Source: Methylomonas rhizoryzae (GTDB lineage: Bacteria > Pseudomonadota > Gammaproteobacteria > Methylococcales > Methylomonadaceae). From it: a stretch of 64,000 bases of DNA. Position numbers and translations under genes: made by a program. Shown here piece by piece: positions 44,793 to 54,193 of the stretch (position 1 is the stretch's first letter; each line of letters starts with the position of its first letter). Location of the stretch: NCBI RefSeq assembly GCF_008632455.1, contig NZ_CP043929.1:4402001-4466000 (forward strand). Direction: 5' to 3'. The notes beneath the pieces were generated by a model. The model was given only the letters and a program-made list of their open reading frames with translations, did not search any database and was not told the DNA's origin.

Positions 44793-47537
44793 TCACTCGG
44801 CTAGCAAGCGCAACCCCGGAGGAAGGGCTTCGCCAAAGATTTGTTTTTCCTGGCTTTCGTCCAAGCGGCGAAATTCGGCCACCATTTCCTGCCACGAAAC
44901 CGGCGCCTTTACCTGCCTGAGTCGCTCCAACACCCGTCCGCGCATAGCATCGTCTATATCCCATAACCTATCGTTACAGCTCCGGGCCAGTAAGCTTGCT
45001 GCAAAACCGGCTTGCGGCTGTTTTTTCCAATCGGTTTGCAGAACTTTTTGCAGCCAGTTTTCCACAACAGCGGGCAAAATCGCGTCGTGCTGATTGCCGT
45101 GAAACAAGACGCGACCGCCTATGCGGCCTAAAGCCCACCAACTCGTATCGGGCTCACCGGCTTTGCCTAGGCGACTCAATATCCATTCCCCCAGTTGAAT
45201 TTTATGGCAGGACGGCAAACGCTCCAACACGGCAGCCAAGCGAACAATGTCTTCATAGCCGCGCACAGCGAGTTGTTTGGTCACTGCACTTTGCCGGGCA
45301 CTCGCGGGATTAATAAATTTAGAAATATCTTCGAACAGTTTTTGTTGTGCTTCGGTCGGTAAGCCACCGGATACCCTGCGCCAAAAAGTCCACCATTCGG
45401 TCCAGTTTTGCTTTTCGTTAACGAATTGGATGCCTTCCGGATATAGCTTCCAAATTTGTTCGATACGCCAATCGTCCAGCGGATACCCAAAGCCGGGCCT
45501 TAGGCAAAACCCGGTCAGGCTCAGCCACAGTCTTTCATGTTGCTCGCTACGACGACGGTATTTTCCGCCCTCCAACAATACGCCGAATAATTCGCGCAAC
45601 AGCGGCGTCTGCCAATCCGAACGCGGCAAAGCCAACACATTTTCTAAATCGAGCCGCAAAGTTTTTACTGCTTGCGGGCTAACCTGTTTTGATTTGGCGC
45701 CGAAAACGGCCTGTATCTTTTCCAAAGCTAACGGCAATTGAGCCGGCAAGTCGGCTGTTCGTGAGAACGAGGGTTGTTTACGGATTTGAAATTCCACATC
45801 CCATCGCGCGTCGGCGTTTTGCAACGCAACGCACTGCAAGTGCAACGTGCCGACTTCGGTGTAAGTCGCCGCCAGTTGCACCGCGATTTCCTGTTTTTGC
45901 TCACCTTCGAAGGCTACCGCCAATGGCGGCAAATCATGAAAATGTTCGTCGTCTAAAGTTACGATATCGCCTGGATGTTGCATGCTGTCGCCGCTGGCGG
46001 ACAACAAATGGAATCGTACCGGTTGACCGATCTTCAGCGCAAAATGCCGGCCGGGGAGTATGATTTCCCGGCCTTCCTCACTACCTTTCGGTAATACGCA
46101 CACCCCTTGCCGAACTTCGTTGTCTTTGTTGTCGATCAGTAAAAAATAACTACGCGCACAGCCGCCGCCAATCTTGAGCGTTTTCTCGCGCCTAGCCAAT
46201 GCATAGCATACGGCACCATAGGCTACCGCTAATTCGGGATGTCGGTTCTCCAACACCAACGGCGGATTTTCATTACGCCAGTAGGCAAGCAGCCCGGTTA
46301 TTCTGCTAACCATGGCCGAGCTACGAAACACCCCGCCGTTAAGCAACAACGCATCCGGCACTATGTCATCACTTTGCAATGCCGAACGGGCAGCTTGGGC
46401 GTGGGCATGCAAAAAGGCGGCAATGTGTTTGCTGATAGCCGGCTCGGCGGCATAAGGCAGGCCGAACTCAACTACTCCGCTACGTTTTCTATCCGGCCAT
46501 TCGCCGAGCGAAGACAATGGTAAGAAACCGTCTAATGCGAGACGCTCCACCTCTACGCGTTCGAGTAATGTCGACTTGCTGCCGCCAATCAGTTTAGAAC
46601 CGCTACCCAGCAGGGTCACCGGCAGTTGCGTTGGTGCATCGTCGGTCAACAAGGCTTCTTTAACGATCCGGCATTGCTCCAACAACTGAGATAATTCCGC
46701 GGTGGAGAGCTTCTTATCTCCATGACGTAATCGGCCTTCGGCTAAATGGGCTAGCGCCAAATCGACGTTATCGCCTCCCAACATTAAGTGATCGCCCACC
46801 GCAATCCGGGTTAGCGTAGGCTCACCATCGCCGTACTCGATTTTGATCAAGGTAAGATCTGTGGTTCCGCCTCCCACGTCGCAGACCAACAATAATCGGC
46901 TCCCCGCTAAGGCCTCGTTCACCGTTCCGGCATGACGCCGTAACCAATCGTAAACAACCGCCTGCGGTTCTTCGAGCAAGCGGACGCCAACTAAACCGGC
47001 CGTTTTGGCCGCTTGCAAGGTTAACGAGCGCGCCGATTCATCGAATGAAGCCGGTACCGTGATGACCAGATCTTGATTTGATAACGGTGCATGCGGAAAC
47101 TGCTGGCTCCAAACCGTAGATACATACTGTAAATAACTGGCACACGCTTGTAGCGGCGACACTTTAAAAACCGATTCGTCGCTACCCCAAGGCAAAATGG
47201 CCGCCGTTTGATCGACCGAAGGATGCGATAGCCAACTTTTGGCGCTCGTGACCAAACGACCTAAAGATTTAGAGCCCAACAGCCTGGCGGCTTCTCCCAA
47301 TATTGCACCGTCTTCTGCAATTAGAAACCCGGCTTCAGCGCTAAATTCGCCCGGAGCCGGGTGATAACGGACGGAAGGCAACAACGGCCGCGTAGCAACC
47401 TCACCAGGGGCGACAAGTTGCGGAATTTCAAATAGCCGGATGGATTTATCCGGATCGTGGATGTCGGCGTAAGCCACTACCGTATGGGTAGTACCCAAAT
47501 CGATGCCAACCAGAAAGTTCGGCTTTTTTGTGTTCAA
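44793..47537 (-). CDS. Large Hsp70-family protein with DUF3731-like C-terminus
   Basis: The 914-residue product begins with an Hsp70 ATPase domain: phosphate 1 motif LVGIDLGTTHTVVAYAD, connect 1 motif VITVPASFDESAR, phosphate 2 motif LLLVCDVGGGTTDLT and adenosine motif LLNGGVFRSS. A beta segment (about 490-580) replaces the usual substrate domain. It is followed by about 330 residues of alpha-helical DUF3731-like sequence. DnaK is about 640 residues, so this is a distinct subfamily. Genomes often pair it with a second Hsp70-like gene and a DUF2760 gene; neither adjoins it here. Role and clients are unknown. Confidence 0.85.
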   Translation of the reverse strand: MNTKKPNFLVGIDLGTTHTVVAYADIHDPDKSIRLFEIPQLVAPGEVATRPLLPSVRYHPAPGEFSAEAGFLIAEDGAILGEAARLLGSKSLGRLVTSAKSWLSHPSVDQTAAILPWGSDESVFKVSPLQACASYLQYVSTVWSQQFPHAPLSNQDLVITVPASFDESARSLTLQAAKTAGLVGVRLLEEPQAVVYDWLRRHAGTVNEALAGSRLLLVCDVGGGTTDLTLIKIEYGDGEPTLTRIAVGDHLMLGGDNVDLALAHLAEGRLRHGDKKLSTAELSQLLEQCRIVKEALLTDDAPTQLPVTLLGSGSKLIGGSKSTLLERVEVERLALDGFLPLSSLGEWPDRKRSGVVEFGLPYAAEPAISKHIAAFLHAHAQAARSALQSDDIVPDALLLNGGVFRSSAMVSRITGLLAYWRNENPPLVLENRHPELAVAYGAVCYALARREKTLKIGGGCARSYFLLIDNKDNEVRQGVCVLPKGSEEGREIILPGRHFALKIGQPVRFHLLSASGDSMQHPGDIVTLDDEHFHDLPPLAVAFEGEQKQEIAVQLAATYTEVGTLHLQCVALQNADARWDVEFQIRKQPSFSRTADLPAQLPLALEKIQAVFGAKSKQVSPQAVKTLRLDLENVLALPRSDWQTPLLRELFGVLLEGGKYRRRSEQHERLWLSLTGFCLRPGFGYPLDDWRIEQIWKLYPEGIQFVNEKQNWTEWWTFWRRVSGGLPTEAQQKLFEDISKFINPASARQSAVTKQLAVRGYEDIVRLAAVLERLPSCHKIQLGEWILSRLGKAGEPDTSWWALGRIGGRVLFHGNQHDAILPAVVENWLQKVLQTDWKKQPQAGFAASLLARSCNDRLWDIDDAMRGRVLERLRQVKAPVSWQEMVAEFRRLDESQEKQIFGEALPPGLRLLAE

Positions 47538-47778
47538 AGTCTTGCCTATTTTTACTTACCGAAGCGCATATTGTAATTTACAAAAGCGCGATGGGTTGTT
47601 TTGACAGGCAATAACCCGAGGTAGCTTTCAACCGAAAAGGCATTTGTTGCCCAAAATTTGGGGGGCGTTAAATCAATGACGCTAAAAACCCATTTTTCGC
47701 GACGGCAACGCAGCTCCGTTGGACGCCTGTCTTTGAATAGAAACTAATCAGGGAAGCGGATTGATACGAGTTCGAAAA

Positions 47779-48117
47779 CTATCTGCCATTATAAGCGTGC
47801 AATGCTTGCTTGCCGCGCTCGAATGACTGCTGTTCGATTTTGAGTTGATCGCGGATTTGCTGAATACGCGCTTGGAACGCTTGGTCTTGAGATAAGACTT
47901 GTTGAATTAAGCCTTTAAATCCCATAACGCATAAAGCTGGAATGGGGCCGGACTGTTGCCGTTCGAAATAAATCTGCCGAGCTTCTAATACAGATTGCAG
48001 GCCTTCCCAGTCCTTGTTCTCTATACGAGACTCAATTTGACGCGTAAAGTCTTGTAATTCCCTTTCACGCTGCTCCAACCATCCCTGTGCGCTTACCGAA
48101 CGATTAGCCAATGGCAT
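47779..48117 (-). CDS. fliT: FliT-like flagellar export chaperone
   Basis: The 112-residue helical protein overlaps the fliS end by 14 bp, the usual place of fliT in the fliD-fliS-fliT order. Sequence is poorly conserved in this family, so the name rests on position, size and helical character. FliT usually escorts the cap protein FliD. Confidence 0.65.
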   Translation of the reverse strand: MPLANRSVSAQGWLEQRERELQDFTRQIESRIENKDWEGLQSVLEARQIYFERQQSGPIPALCVMGFKGLIQQVLSQDQAFQARIQQIRDQLKIEQQSFERGKQALHAYNGR

Positions 48118-48490
48118 CCCACGCTTCTTTTATATCGCGCATCAGTCCGGCCACTTCGTCCAATTTTTCGATACTGTTTTCCCTGCTGGCTTCTAACAAG
48201 CGCATATTCATATACTCGTAGAGCTGACGTAAATTCAAGGCAAGCTCCCCGCCTTGCTCCAAGTCTAAGGCCTCGTTTAAACCACCGACGATGCCGATGG
48301 CTTTAGAGATAAAAATACTTTTCCCTTCGACATCCCCATGATCCATTGCGCCTTTGGCGGAGTTTATCCGAGCAAGCAGGCCCTCCATCAGCATCTGAAT
48401 AAGACGATGAGGGGTGTTTTCCTCCAGCCTGCCGGTATTGTGCATTTCGGCGTATTGCCGGGCACCCTTTTTTTGCGCATCGACGTACAT
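48104..48490 (-). CDS. fliS: Flagellin export chaperone FliS
   Basis: The 128-residue product has the FliS core: TPHRLIQMLMEGLLARINSAKGAM, then KAIGIVGGLNEALDLEQGGELALNLRQLYEYMNMRLLEAS. FliS binds flagellin C-termini in the cytoplasm to stop early polymerisation. It starts 15 bp after fliD. Confidence 0.94.
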   Translation of the reverse strand: MYVDAQKKGARQYAEMHNTGRLEENTPHRLIQMLMEGLLARINSAKGAMDHGDVEGKSIFISKAIGIVGGLNEALDLEQGGELALNLRQLYEYMNMRLLEASRENSIEKLDEVAGLMRDIKEAWDAIG

Positions 48491-48505
48491 GACAACCCCT
48501 TTAAG

Positions 48506-49900
48506 TTATAAATTGCTAATCCAGCTGCTTAAGAATGAACCGGTGGAATTGAATTGCCCCACGGTAACATCCATTGCCGTAAATTGTTTTAATAGCGCCG
48601 CTCGAAACGTCTCGGAACGGGCTTCCACATCAGCGAGGCGATCTTCGAGTTGCGCACTTCGATTGTTCAACGAAGTGGTCTGACTATCGATAGAGCCGCC
48701 CGATTGCAAAAACTGGTCAAGGATGTCATCCAAGCGGGTTGCGACACCATCGTCGGACGAAAAAACCTCGGCTACCGAGGATAAACTTGAATTCAACGCC
48801 GCTTCCATGTCGGTCTCGTCCAGGGACATGACGCCGCTTTTATCTATCGTCACGCCTATCATAGCCAGCGAATTGTAATTCCCGGACGCAGACGAAACGG
48901 AGGACGAAGTGTTCTGCCGAATTTGGCTGGTAACGAGTCGCAAAGTTGCATCGCCTATCAACGCTCCGTTCCCGGTACCGTCGTCACTACCGCCGTATTT
49001 TCCAAGCGCTGCCGTGGTGGAATGCAAGGCATTGTATGCCGACACAAAGCCACTGACCGCTTTACTGATTGCATCGGTATCCAGACTAACGTTCACATTG
49101 ACCGTCGTACCGATTTCCGCTTTCTGTAAATCTAAAGTAACGCCTTGCAGCACGTCGCTAATCGAATTTGTACTCCGAGTGGCGGTTTGGCCGTCAACTT
49201 CGATGATCGCATCCAAGGCGGACGTTTGCTCGTCAAGGTTAGCGGAGAACAACTGCGACAATCCCGATGCGTCGCTATCGTTGCCGTCATCGTCGCTGCC
49301 GCTGACGGTAAAGGCATTCGTAGTCCCGCTATTTTTAGCGGTGAGTACCAGTTTAGAGATTGTTCCGGTACCGCTACCGTTGTCTACGTTAATGATGCTT
49401 GCAGTCACCGAGCTATTGTCGGACGAGGCATTAATGGCGTCGCGAATCCCGGCCAAAGTATTGTTGCTACTGTCGACGGTGATGTTAAACGATGAACCGC
49501 CGGTAGTTGCAAAGGTTAATGTTCCGGTACCCACGGTAGCGGACGAACTAGCGAATTCAGTATTGGAAATGGATTTTTGCGCTTTGGCCAATTGTTTGAC
49601 TTCCACGGCATAATTTCCGGCCACAGAACCGGACGAGGCAGTGGCCTTAACGATGCTCTCGTCCGCAGACGAGCCTGCATGGGTTTTGAACAGGGTGTCG
49701 TCCTTCAATTTGGCAACAGCCGTTTGAAACGTGGATAACGCGCTTTTTAAGCTACCCAATCCGCTCAACCGCGTGCTAACGGCATCTTGCTGACGCGTTA
49801 TCGCGTTGACCGCAGGCTGCTTCTCCGCCGCGGTCAATTGCGAGACCAGAGATTGAATGTCGATGCCGCTACCAAGACCTGTTGACGATACGATACTCAT
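48506..49900 (-). CDS. fliD: Flagellar filament cap protein FliD
   Basis: The 464-residue product has FliD_N (SIVSSTGLGSGIDIQSLVSQLTAAEKQP) and FliD_C helical ends, with a serine/threonine/glycine-rich variable middle. It caps the filament tip and helps flagellin assemble. It lies 29 bp after flaG and directly upstream of fliS, a single late flagellar transcription unit. Confidence 0.94.
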   Translation of the reverse strand: MSIVSSTGLGSGIDIQSLVSQLTAAEKQPAVNAITRQQDAVSTRLSGLGSLKSALSTFQTAVAKLKDDTLFKTHAGSSADESIVKATASSGSVAGNYAVEVKQLAKAQKSISNTEFASSSATVGTGTLTFATTGGSSFNITVDSSNNTLAGIRDAINASSDNSSVTASIINVDNGSGTGTISKLVLTAKNSGTTNAFTVSGSDDDGNDSDASGLSQLFSANLDEQTSALDAIIEVDGQTATRSTNSISDVLQGVTLDLQKAEIGTTVNVNVSLDTDAISKAVSGFVSAYNALHSTTAALGKYGGSDDGTGNGALIGDATLRLVTSQIRQNTSSSVSSASGNYNSLAMIGVTIDKSGVMSLDETDMEAALNSSLSSVAEVFSSDDGVATRLDDILDQFLQSGGSIDSQTTSLNNRSAQLEDRLADVEARSETFRAALLKQFTAMDVTVGQFNSTGSFLSSWISNL

Positions 49901-49929
49901 GGCTGCCTCCTAAAAACCCCACCTGCAAT

Positions 49930-50376
49930 TTAAGCCCTATCCTGTATCATCGAGCCTTGATGACCATCCATTTCTTTCATGTGTTTGATAAAAGCCAACA
50001 TTTCCTCGGACGGAATTTGCCGCACAAGTTCGCCGGTTTCGCTATCTACAATTTTGACCACCAATTCATTGGTAGTATCGTCGACCTTGAATTGCAGATT
50101 GCGCTTGACTTCTTGCAATAAAGCGTTTCCTTCGTCCGCAGCCTTTTTAACGTCTTCCAAAGGCGTCTTAGGGTTGGTTTTTTTATCGTCTTCCTGCTTA
50201 GCTTGAAAATTCAATGGATTGGAACTTTCCGTCGGCGTAGAAGCAGGCGTAGGCGAAACAGACAACTGCTCGCCTTTAATTACGTCTTTACTTGAAGAAC
50301 GGTCGTCGGTTTGCTTGTCGGCTTTCACAACAGTCACGGGAGATAACTTCACTACATTGGTAATCTCGCTGTTCAT
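49930..50376 (-). CDS. flaG: FlaG family flagellar protein
   Basis: ATG at 50376, with AAGG before it, gives 148 residues; a GTG at 50385 is also possible. The C-terminal domain (about 85-140) has the FlaG pattern NLQFKVDDTTNELVVKIVDSETGELVRQIPSEEML. The first 80 residues are a low-complexity, proline- and lysine-rich linker. FlaG limits filament length in polar flagella. It lies between fliC and fliD. Confidence 0.9.
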   Translation of the reverse strand: MNSEITNVVKLSPVTVVKADKQTDDRSSSKDVIKGEQLSVSPTPASTPTESSNPLNFQAKQEDDKKTNPKTPLEDVKKAADEGNALLQEVKRNLQFKVDDTTNELVVKIVDSETGELVRQIPSEEMLAFIKHMKEMDGHQGSMIQDRA

Positions 50377-50403
50377 GATGTTCACCTTATACGTTTAGTA
50401 ATC

Positions 50404-50434
50404 GGGAAGGTGCTATATACCATACCACCTTCCC
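50404..50434 (-). terminator. Hairpin after fliC
   Basis: A perfect 9-bp stem (GGGAAGGTG with CACCTTCCC) lies 7 bases past the fliC stop. No T run follows on the minus strand, so it may attenuate read-through into flaG or protect the fliC mRNA end rather than terminate fully. Confidence 0.5.
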
Positions 50435-50441
50435 ATCAAAA

Positions 50442-51290
50442 CTACCTCAGCAAACTGAGAACGGATTGTGTGGATTGGTTAGCTTGCGCCAACATCGCCG
50501 TACCTGCTTGTTGCAGGATTTGCGTGCGGCTCAAGTTGGAAGTTTCTATCGCAAAATCCGCATCTATAATCCGCGATCTGGCGGCGGATTGATTTTCAAT
50601 AGACGACTGCAGGTTAGCAATGGTGGTAGTAAACCGGTTTTGGGTTGCACCCAAAGTCGATCTGAATGTATCGATTTTTTTGATGGCGCTATCGATAGCG
50701 GTAATCGCAGATCTGACGTTGTTGGAGGTAGCATTCGAACCGATCGACAACTTGGTGCCGAACAATGCACTCAAGCTAGTGACTTTTTCCAAGTCGGAGA
50801 TGTTAACTGAAATTTGGTTGTCTGTTGCCGTATTAGCACCAACTTGGAAGTTAGCGTTTTTCAACGAACCGTTCAGAATTTTTTTGCCGTTAAACTCGGT
50901 GTTTTGAATGATACGTTTCATCTCCAAGCCGAGTTGTTTGAATTCGGTTTGCAGTTTCTGTCTATCACTCGACGATACCCCCGCGGTGTTGGCAGCTTGA
51001 ACGGCCAAGTCCCGCATCCTTTGCAGCGTATCGGTAATATTTCCCATGCCGGCCTCAGCGGTTTGCGCCATGGAAATACCGTCGTTCGCGTTTCTCACCG
51101 CAACAGTCATACCGCGAATTTGCGATGTCATTTTGTCGCTGATAGCCAAGCCGGCCGCGTCGTCTTTAGCCGAGTTGATTCTCAAACCCGAAGACAAACG
51201 CTCCATAGAGGTCGATAACGACATATTGGTATTATTCAAGAACCGTTGACTGTTCAACGATTGGACGTTTGTATTGATGACCATTGCCAT
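50442..51290 (-). CDS. fliC: Flagellin
   Basis: The 282-residue product has the conserved N-terminal D0/D1 segment (MAMVINTNVQSLNSQRFLNN, MERLSSGLRINSAKDDAAGLAISD) and C-terminal segment (ARSRIIDADFAIETSNLSRTQILQQAGTAMLAQANQ). Only a small central region separates them, so the variable surface domain is minimal. GGAGGG precedes the ATG. A consensus sigma28 promoter lies about 100 bp upstream. Sugar-biosynthesis genes upstream suggest glycosylation of the exposed loop. Confidence 0.97.
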   Translation of the reverse strand: MAMVINTNVQSLNSQRFLNNTNMSLSTSMERLSSGLRINSAKDDAAGLAISDKMTSQIRGMTVAVRNANDGISMAQTAEAGMGNITDTLQRMRDLAVQAANTAGVSSSDRQKLQTEFKQLGLEMKRIIQNTEFNGKKILNGSLKNANFQVGANTATDNQISVNISDLEKVTSLSALFGTKLSIGSNATSNNVRSAITAIDSAIKKIDTFRSTLGATQNRFTTTIANLQSSIENQSAARSRIIDADFAIETSNLSRTQILQQAGTAMLAQANQSTQSVLSLLR

Positions 51291-51385
51291 GATATTACCC
51301 TCCAGATACCGAGAATGCGCGATTCTGCGGAAATGCCTTGTTTAGTTGACTTTAAGAAAAAAGGATTGTTTCAAACTCGCTGGTT

Positions 51386-51412
51386 TTATCGGCTTTGGTT
51401 TGGAGAACTTTA
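51386..51412 (-). promoter_or_regulatory. Sigma28 (FliA) promoter of fliC
   Basis: Read on the minus strand, TAAAGTTC and GCCGATAA are separated by exactly 11 bases. This matches the FliA consensus except for one base in the -35 element. It lies in the gap between the nucleotidyltransferase stop and fliC, giving a leader of about 90 bases. Confidence 0.9.
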
Positions 51413-51422
51413 ATCATCGAAT

Positions 51423-52475
51423 TCAAAAATACTGGGCAAACTCGCCCTGCGCACGCAAAAAATCGGCTTCCCGGCCTATGTCCAACCAATAATCGTTGAC
51501 CGCAAACATAGACACCGCCTCGCCTGCGGCGATTTGCCGGTTGAATAGGTCGGGCATATCCAGTTTTTTTTGCGCGGCGATGCTGTTTATCAAACTGTGA
51601 TCCAATACATAAATTCCCGCGTTTGCCAAACAATGTTGCAAAGGCTTTTCATCGATACCAACGATACGCTGCTGATCCAGCCTCACAACTCCGTAAGGAA
51701 TTTGATACTCATACTGCCGCACGCACATGGTCGCGATGGCTTGTTGCTCGTTGTGATACGCCAGCAGCCTGGCAAAATCGATTTGGGTAAGAATGTCGCC
51801 GTTCATCACGATCAACGGTACGTCCGGCAAGTCGGCCGGCAGCATACCGATGGCTCCGGCAGTTCCCATAGGCTCCAATTCGTCGATATAGACGATCGAA
51901 ATGCCCCAACGACTACCGTCACCAAAATAGCGCTTGATTTTTTCGGCTTTAAAATGCACAGCGATATAAAACTGCCGAAAACCGGATTTGACGAAATTTT
52001 CGATAATGGTCTGCAGAATCGGTTTCCCGCCGATTTCCAACAAAGGCTTGGGACAATCGTCGGTATAGGGCCGTAAACGTTTTCCAAAACCGCCCGCCAT
52101 TAAAAACACCGGATTGGGGAAACACGGTTGTTTATACAAGGCTTGCAAAGATTCCAAGCGCACCACGCGGCCGCGTTCGTCGACCACAGGTAGTTGATAT
52201 AAATGGTGTCCCTCCATCATTGCGATCAACTGGGTTTTACTATCCTGTAGCGTGGCGACTTTAGGCCGCTTATTCATCACGTCGCCGACGGCATGTTCCA
52301 GCGACAACCCGCGAATGAGCGCTCGGCGAATGTCGCCGTCGGTCACTACACCGATCAATTTTTCGTTGCCGTCTACCACCAAAGCAATTTGCAGCGCGCC
52401 GCGATCTATCACTTCCAGAGTGGTTCTGAGAGAAGTGTCCGATCCTATCACCACCTGTTGCCAATGCTGCTTCAT
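51423..52475 (-). CDS. CBS-domain sugar-1-phosphate nucleotidyltransferase (PtmE-like)
   Basis: The 350-residue product has two CBS domains (about 1-115) fused to a nucleotidyltransferase with the FLMAGGFGKRLRPYTDDCPKPLLEIGGKPIL signature split over residues about 123-152, and IVMNGDILT (metal-binding Asp). This CBS-transferase layout is that of PtmE/LegX-type enzymes, which in Campylobacter activate a hexosamine phosphate with GTP for legionaminic acid. Its substrate here is inferred. It is third in an overlapping run with NeuB-like and NeuD-like genes and ends just before the fliC promoter. Confidence 0.85.
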   Translation of the reverse strand: MKQHWQQVVIGSDTSLRTTLEVIDRGALQIALVVDGNEKLIGVVTDGDIRRALIRGLSLEHAVGDVMNKRPKVATLQDSKTQLIAMMEGHHLYQLPVVDERGRVVRLESLQALYKQPCFPNPVFLMAGGFGKRLRPYTDDCPKPLLEIGGKPILQTIIENFVKSGFRQFYIAVHFKAEKIKRYFGDGSRWGISIVYIDELEPMGTAGAIGMLPADLPDVPLIVMNGDILTQIDFARLLAYHNEQQAIATMCVRQYEYQIPYGVVRLDQQRIVGIDEKPLQHCLANAGIYVLDHSLINSIAAQKKLDMPDLFNRQIAAGEAVSMFAVNDYWLDIGREADFLRAQGEFAQYF

Positions 52476-52484
52476 TTCATGCTC

Positions 52485-53126
52485 TTAATAAATGTCTTGT
52501 ATGCGCGCGCGAGCCGGATACACAATCTGGCGCACGCCGATATCGCGAGTTACTACGCTGCCGGCGCCGACGATACTACCCGCTCCAATCCGAATGCCTT
52601 GAATGATGACCGCCCCGGTACCGATATGCACGTTATTTCCGACCTCCACGTTGCCGCTCAGTACCGCTCCGGGTGCTACATGTGCATGGCAGCCGATCAC
52701 GCAATCATGCTCGACTATCGCGCCGCTATTGATAATAGCGTTCTCAGCAATTACTGTGCCTGCCTGAATTATGGCGCCCGCCATCACTTGCGCTCCGGCG
52801 CGACACAAAACACTGCTTGCAACTATTGCATATGGATCTATCACCGTATCGAACCGATATTTTTGCGCCACGAACTCGTTATAGAGTTTTGCACGCAATC
52901 CACTATCTCTGGGCAAAGAACCGAGGCCATTAACCAATATCACGTCATCCACCGCGAACCGCGAGATCACGCTGTCGTCACCCAATACCGCGACATTCTC
53001 CCAACTACTACCCGGCGGACGAGCCGGATCGGTTATCCCTACGATCTCCCGGCCACCTCTACGCAAGGTTTCGAGCAGAACTTTTGCATGGCCTCCGCTC
53101 CCCAGCAAAATTATCCGTTGTCTCAT
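52485..53126 (-). CDS. neuD: NeuD-like sugar O/N-acyltransferase
   Basis: The 213-residue product has a Rossmann-like N-terminus (RIILLGSGGHAKVLLETL) and a left-handed beta helix of hexapeptide repeats (from about 110: AIVASSVLC, NSGAIVEHDCVIG, VHIGTGAVI). This is the PglD/NeuD architecture, which acetylates amino sugars or sialic-acid-like sugars. It overlaps the NeuB-like stop by 4 bp and lies 9 bp before the nucleotidyltransferase. Confidence 0.88.
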   Translation of the reverse strand: MRQRIILLGSGGHAKVLLETLRRGGREIVGITDPARPPGSSWENVAVLGDDSVISRFAVDDVILVNGLGSLPRDSGLRAKLYNEFVAQKYRFDTVIDPYAIVASSVLCRAGAQVMAGAIIQAGTVIAENAIINSGAIVEHDCVIGCHAHVAPGAVLSGNVEVGNNVHIGTGAVIIQGIRIGAGSIVGAGSVVTRDIGVRQIVYPARARIQDIY

Positions 53127-54193
53127 TCGATTAAATCGTCAACGCGATAATCCCGTTCGCTTGTCCGGCCTAACAGCCGCCAATAATCCATCGGACTTCT
53201 ACCGGTGCCGGGCCGCTTGAATGTCAAATTTTCGACGCCGAATGTTTCCCCTCGCCCAATCTCACGCGCCGCTACCACGCTTTTTCGGGCGACATCGCGC
53301 GTTTTCAATTCCTCCTTTTGCGGGGTTTTACGCGCCGAACCTAATGCGCTTTCCACACAGCGTATCGCAGCAACCATTTGTTTCAATTCCTCCGGCTCCA
53401 AGGAAACCTGATGGTCCGGGCCGGGTTGGTTGCGGTCCAGCGTGAAGTGCTTTTCGATCAATACCGCGCCGCGAGCTACTGCGGCAATCGGCACGGCCAG
53501 ACCGACGGTATGGTCGGAATAGCCGACCGGCAATTCAAAGGCATGGGCCAAAGTATCCATGGCCTTTAGGTTTACGTGCTCGGGCGGTGTCGGATATTCA
53601 CTGGTGCAATGCAGCAGCGTGACTTTTTGTTTCAGAATATCGTGACCCGCGCTATTTTCGTAAGCGAGGCGAAACCGCTCCAAACTCGGCGCCTCCCAGC
53701 CCAAATAACCGAAAGCCAAAACCCCTAATGCGGTTTCGACTTCGCCTAAGCCGGCCATACCGGTCGACAAAACCAGCTCTTTGCCGGTTTGGGCATGCGC
53801 CAATAAAAACGGTCCGTTGTTGATTTCTCCTGAGGGAATCTTCAAACGGCTCACGCCTACTTCGTTAGCCAAAAATACCAAGCTGTCGAAATCGAAGGCC
53901 GTAGATAAAAACTCGATTCCGCGGCCGCGGCAGTAATCGCGCAATTCGTAATGAAATACCTGTTGCAATTCCAAGCCGCGTAACATTTCCAACTGGTTTT
54001 CGCGCGAACCCGTCGCTTGCTTTTGATAATCGGCTTTACCGGCCAGGGCCGTTGTGAGTTTTTCGGCTTTGAAAGTTTGAAACTTAACCGCATCCGCGCC
54101 TGCAGCAACGGCGGCATCTACCAGCTGAAACGCCGCTTTCGGCTTGCCGTTATGATTCACGCCGGCTTCGGCGATGATATACACGTGACTCAT
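53123..54193 (-). CDS. neuB: Nonulosonic acid synthase (NeuB/LegI-like)
   Basis: This PEP-condensing synthase makes a nine-carbon acidic sugar (sialic, legionaminic or pseudaminic). ATG at 54193 gives 356 residues beginning MSHVYIIAEAGVNHNG. Barrel motifs ADAVKFQTFKAEKL, LKIPSGEINNGPFL, LSTGMA and VGYSDHTVG are present, as is the C-terminal antifreeze-like SAF domain (ARKSVVAAREIGRGE). Sequence alone does not settle the exact sugar. Its place beside a PtmE-like gene and flagellin favours legionaminate. Other pathway genes are not in the window. Confidence 0.9.
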   Translation of the reverse strand: MSHVYIIAEAGVNHNGKPKAAFQLVDAAVAAGADAVKFQTFKAEKLTTALAGKADYQKQATGSRENQLEMLRGLELQQVFHYELRDYCRGRGIEFLSTAFDFDSLVFLANEVGVSRLKIPSGEINNGPFLLAHAQTGKELVLSTGMAGLGEVETALGVLAFGYLGWEAPSLERFRLAYENSAGHDILKQKVTLLHCTSEYPTPPEHVNLKAMDTLAHAFELPVGYSDHTVGLAVPIAAVARGAVLIEKHFTLDRNQPGPDHQVSLEPEELKQMVAAIRCVESALGSARKTPQKEELKTRDVARKSVVAAREIGRGETFGVENLTFKRPGTGRSPMDYWRLLGRTSERDYRVDDLIE

